Under the pieces are notes generated by a model. The model was given only the letters and a program-made list of their open reading frames with translations. It did not search any database and was not told where the DNA came from. Shown piece after piece: positions 19,805 to 21,195 of a stretch of DNA of 21,195 bases. How positions within the stretch are numbered: the first letter of the stretch is position 1; each line of letters opens with the position of its first letter. Source of the DNA: an uncultured Actinomycetes bacterium (GTDB taxonomy: Bacteria > Actinomycetota > Thermoleophilia > Solirubrobacterales > Solirubrobacteraceae). Where the stretch lies: positions 1 through 21,195 of the forward strand of contig CALAQT010000315.1 of NCBI GenBank assembly GCA_937888775.1, read 5' to 3'. Made by a program: the position numbers and the translations under genes.

Positions 19805-20000
19805 GGCCTCAGGAGTTTAGGGCATCACGTCCCTTGCATCGGAGCGAAAACCACGTACCGGGTGGGCGCGGGGGCCTCACGAAGGCGTGCTCTCGATATT
19901 CACCGCGCGGTCACGCGATGGCCACAGGGGTGCGCCCCTACCGGACATATCTTCCACTCGCGGGCCGGATCGCGGGTAACTCGACTATGAGAGGTTTGAG
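19805..20000. promoter_or_regulatory. Divergent intergenic region
   Basis: This 196-bp interval separates the GAF regulator (minus) from the phosphoesterase (plus) and should hold both promoters. I see a short inverted repeat AGGGG-TGCG-CCCCT at 19926-19939 and a GAGG SD at 19991-19994 ahead of ATG 20001. No convincing -35/-10 pair was found, and TGTAAC does not occur. Confidence 0.4.
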
Positions 20001-21167
20001 ATGTCAACTGAGGTGAAACACGGGTTGACGCGCCGACAGGTGATCGGCGCCGGAGCAGGAGCCGGCGCCGCGATGCTCGCGGGCGGCTCGCTGGCCAAGG
20101 CGCTGGCCGCCGGTGATGCGCTCACCGACCGCCGCTTGCGTGAGCAGGTCGAGCACGTGGTTGTGCTCTGCCAGGAGAACCGCTCCTTCGACGAGTACTT
20201 CGGCACCCTGAGCGGAGTGAGAGGATTCCAGGATCCGAAGGCGACCACGCTCCCCAGCGGCAAGTCCGTCTTCTACCAGCCCGCCCCTAATGCGGTCGGC
20301 TACGAGCTCCCGTTCCACCTCGACACCACGACGACCAGCGCCGCGTGCGTGACCGGTCTATCGCACGCGTGGACTGCCCAACATGCCGCCTGGGACGGCG
20401 GCAAGATGGACAATTGGGTGCCCGCGCATCTGGCCGCTGACGGCAGTCCCAACGGGCTGCTGACGATGGGATACTACGAGCGCAACGACATTCCCTGGCA
20501 CTACGCACTGGCCGACGCATTCACGATCTGCGACGACTACCACTGCTCGGTGATGGGCCCCACGAACCCCAACCGGCTGTACCTGTGGACGGGCATGATC
20601 GATCCGACGGGGCGCTACGGCGGCCCGGTCGTGGACAACTCCGAGACACCGCCGTACACCTGGACCACGTACCCGGAGCGCCTCCAGGCGGCCGGAATCG
20701 CGTGGCAGGTGTACCAGGAGGTGGACAACTACGACGACAACCCCCCGGCCTGGGACCTGCTCTCCGCGCTGAGCGACAACCCAGACGTGTGGCGCAAGAC
20801 GGTCGTGTTCATCATGTATGACGAGAACGACGGCTACTTCGATCACGTCCTGCCGCAGACCACCCCTCCCGGCACGCCGGGCGAGTACGTCAATCCGGTG
20901 CCGCCCGCAGCGGGGGGCGTGGCTGGCCCGATCGGACCCGGCTTCCGGGTCCCGATGATCGTCGTCTCGCCGTGGAGCACCGGCGGGTTTGCCTGCGGCG
21001 AAACGTTCGACCACAGCTCGACAATCCGCTTCATGGAACGGCTGTTCGGCGTCCGGGAACCGAACATAAGCGATTGGCGCCGGAAGACGAGTGGTGATTT
21101 GACGTCGGCATTTGACTTCTCGTCCCCGCCCGCGGATTTTCGGCGCTTGTGCTGTTTCCGGGGGTGA
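20001..21167 (+). CDS. Tat-exported phosphoesterase (phospholipase C/AcpA superfamily), internally deleted
   Basis: The 388-residue protein has a Tat signal (LTRRQVIGAGAG, twin Arg at 11-12, hydrophobic Ala/Gly core, likely cleavage near residue 37). Phosphoesterase motifs follow: VVLCQENRSFDEYFGT (Glu59-Asn60), SHAW (His122), GPTNPNRLYLWTG (likely nucleophile Thr188) and YDENDGYFDHV (Asp274, Glu275, His282). Family members normally have about 65-80 residues between the YDDN motif (245-247 here) and the NPDVW...YDENDG block, including SWIVAP...SEHP. Here YDDNPPAW runs directly into LLSALSDNPDVW, so that block is missing in frame. The C-terminus (PADFRRLCCFRG) also departs from the usual end. 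It would act outside the membrane on phosphoesters, but activity is doubtful. Confidence 0.85.
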   Translation: MSTEVKHGLTRRQVIGAGAGAGAAMLAGGSLAKALAAGDALTDRRLREQVEHVVVLCQENRSFDEYFGTLSGVRGFQDPKATTLPSGKSVFYQPAPNAVGYELPFHLDTTTTSAACVTGLSHAWTAQHAAWDGGKMDNWVPAHLAADGSPNGLLTMGYYERNDIPWHYALADAFTICDDYHCSVMGPTNPNRLYLWTGMIDPTGRYGGPVVDNSETPPYTWTTYPERLQAAGIAWQVYQEVDNYDDNPPAWDLLSALSDNPDVWRKTVVFIMYDENDGYFDHVLPQTTPPGTPGEYVNPVPPAAGGVAGPIGPGFRVPMIVVSPWSTGGFACGETFDHSSTIRFMERLFGVREPNISDWRRKTSGDLTSAFDFSSPPADFRRLCCFRG

Positions 21168-21195
21168 GGTGAGGGCCTAAGCGCGGGTAGCGCGG

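Overview
The window is GC-rich DNA with strong G/C bias at third codon positions. Gene content (a MimABCD/PrmABCD-type soluble diiron monooxygenase, MDR alcohol dehydrogenase, IclR and AcoR-like regulators, FadE/SDR/phosphotransferase modules) points to a soil actinobacterium. A deep-branching lineage such as the Thermoleophilia/Solirubrobacterales is my guess, not shown by any marker gene here. No tRNA, rRNA, CRISPR, transposase or phage gene was seen.

Left part (1-8200). The 3' end of a J-domain protein is followed by a LysR regulator with a divergent small ORF. Next comes a B12-dependent acyl-CoA mutase large subunit on the minus strand, with the degraded tail of a MarR-type regulator just upstream of it. 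A plus-strand trio follows (SDR, SDR, ACAD10/11-type phosphotransferase; 4-bp overlap, then 2-bp gap) and runs tail-to-tail into an acyl-CoA dehydrogenase. A VOC protein closes the section. Together this looks like CoA-thioester catabolism. The mutase has Tyr and Gln at the two substrate-determining positions, so it is not a standard methylmalonyl-CoA mutase.

Middle and right part (8200-19804). A 165-bp array of short palindromes separates the VOC gene from a long minus-strand regulon. In transcription order this is: AcoR-like GAF regulator, IclR regulator, prmA (hydroxylase alpha), prmB (reductase), prmC (hydroxylase beta), prmD (coupling protein), amidohydrolase, MIP18/DUF59 protein, Zn alcohol dehydrogenase and a GroEL paralogue. 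Three junctions are ATGA overlaps. Monooxygenase, reductase and coupling protein hydroxylate a small alkane or ketone, the dehydrogenase oxidises the alcohol, and the chaperonin and DUF59 protein probably serve folding and metal-centre assembly. The GroEL has Gly at the position of the E. coli catalytic Asp398, the most striking single observation in the window.

Right end (19805-21195). A divergent intergenic region is followed by a Tat-exported phosphoesterase (phospholipase C/AcpA superfamily) that lacks an internal block of roughly 65-80 residues normally carrying the SEHP motif.

All assignments come from reading the sequence and from remembered family knowledge; no database search was run.
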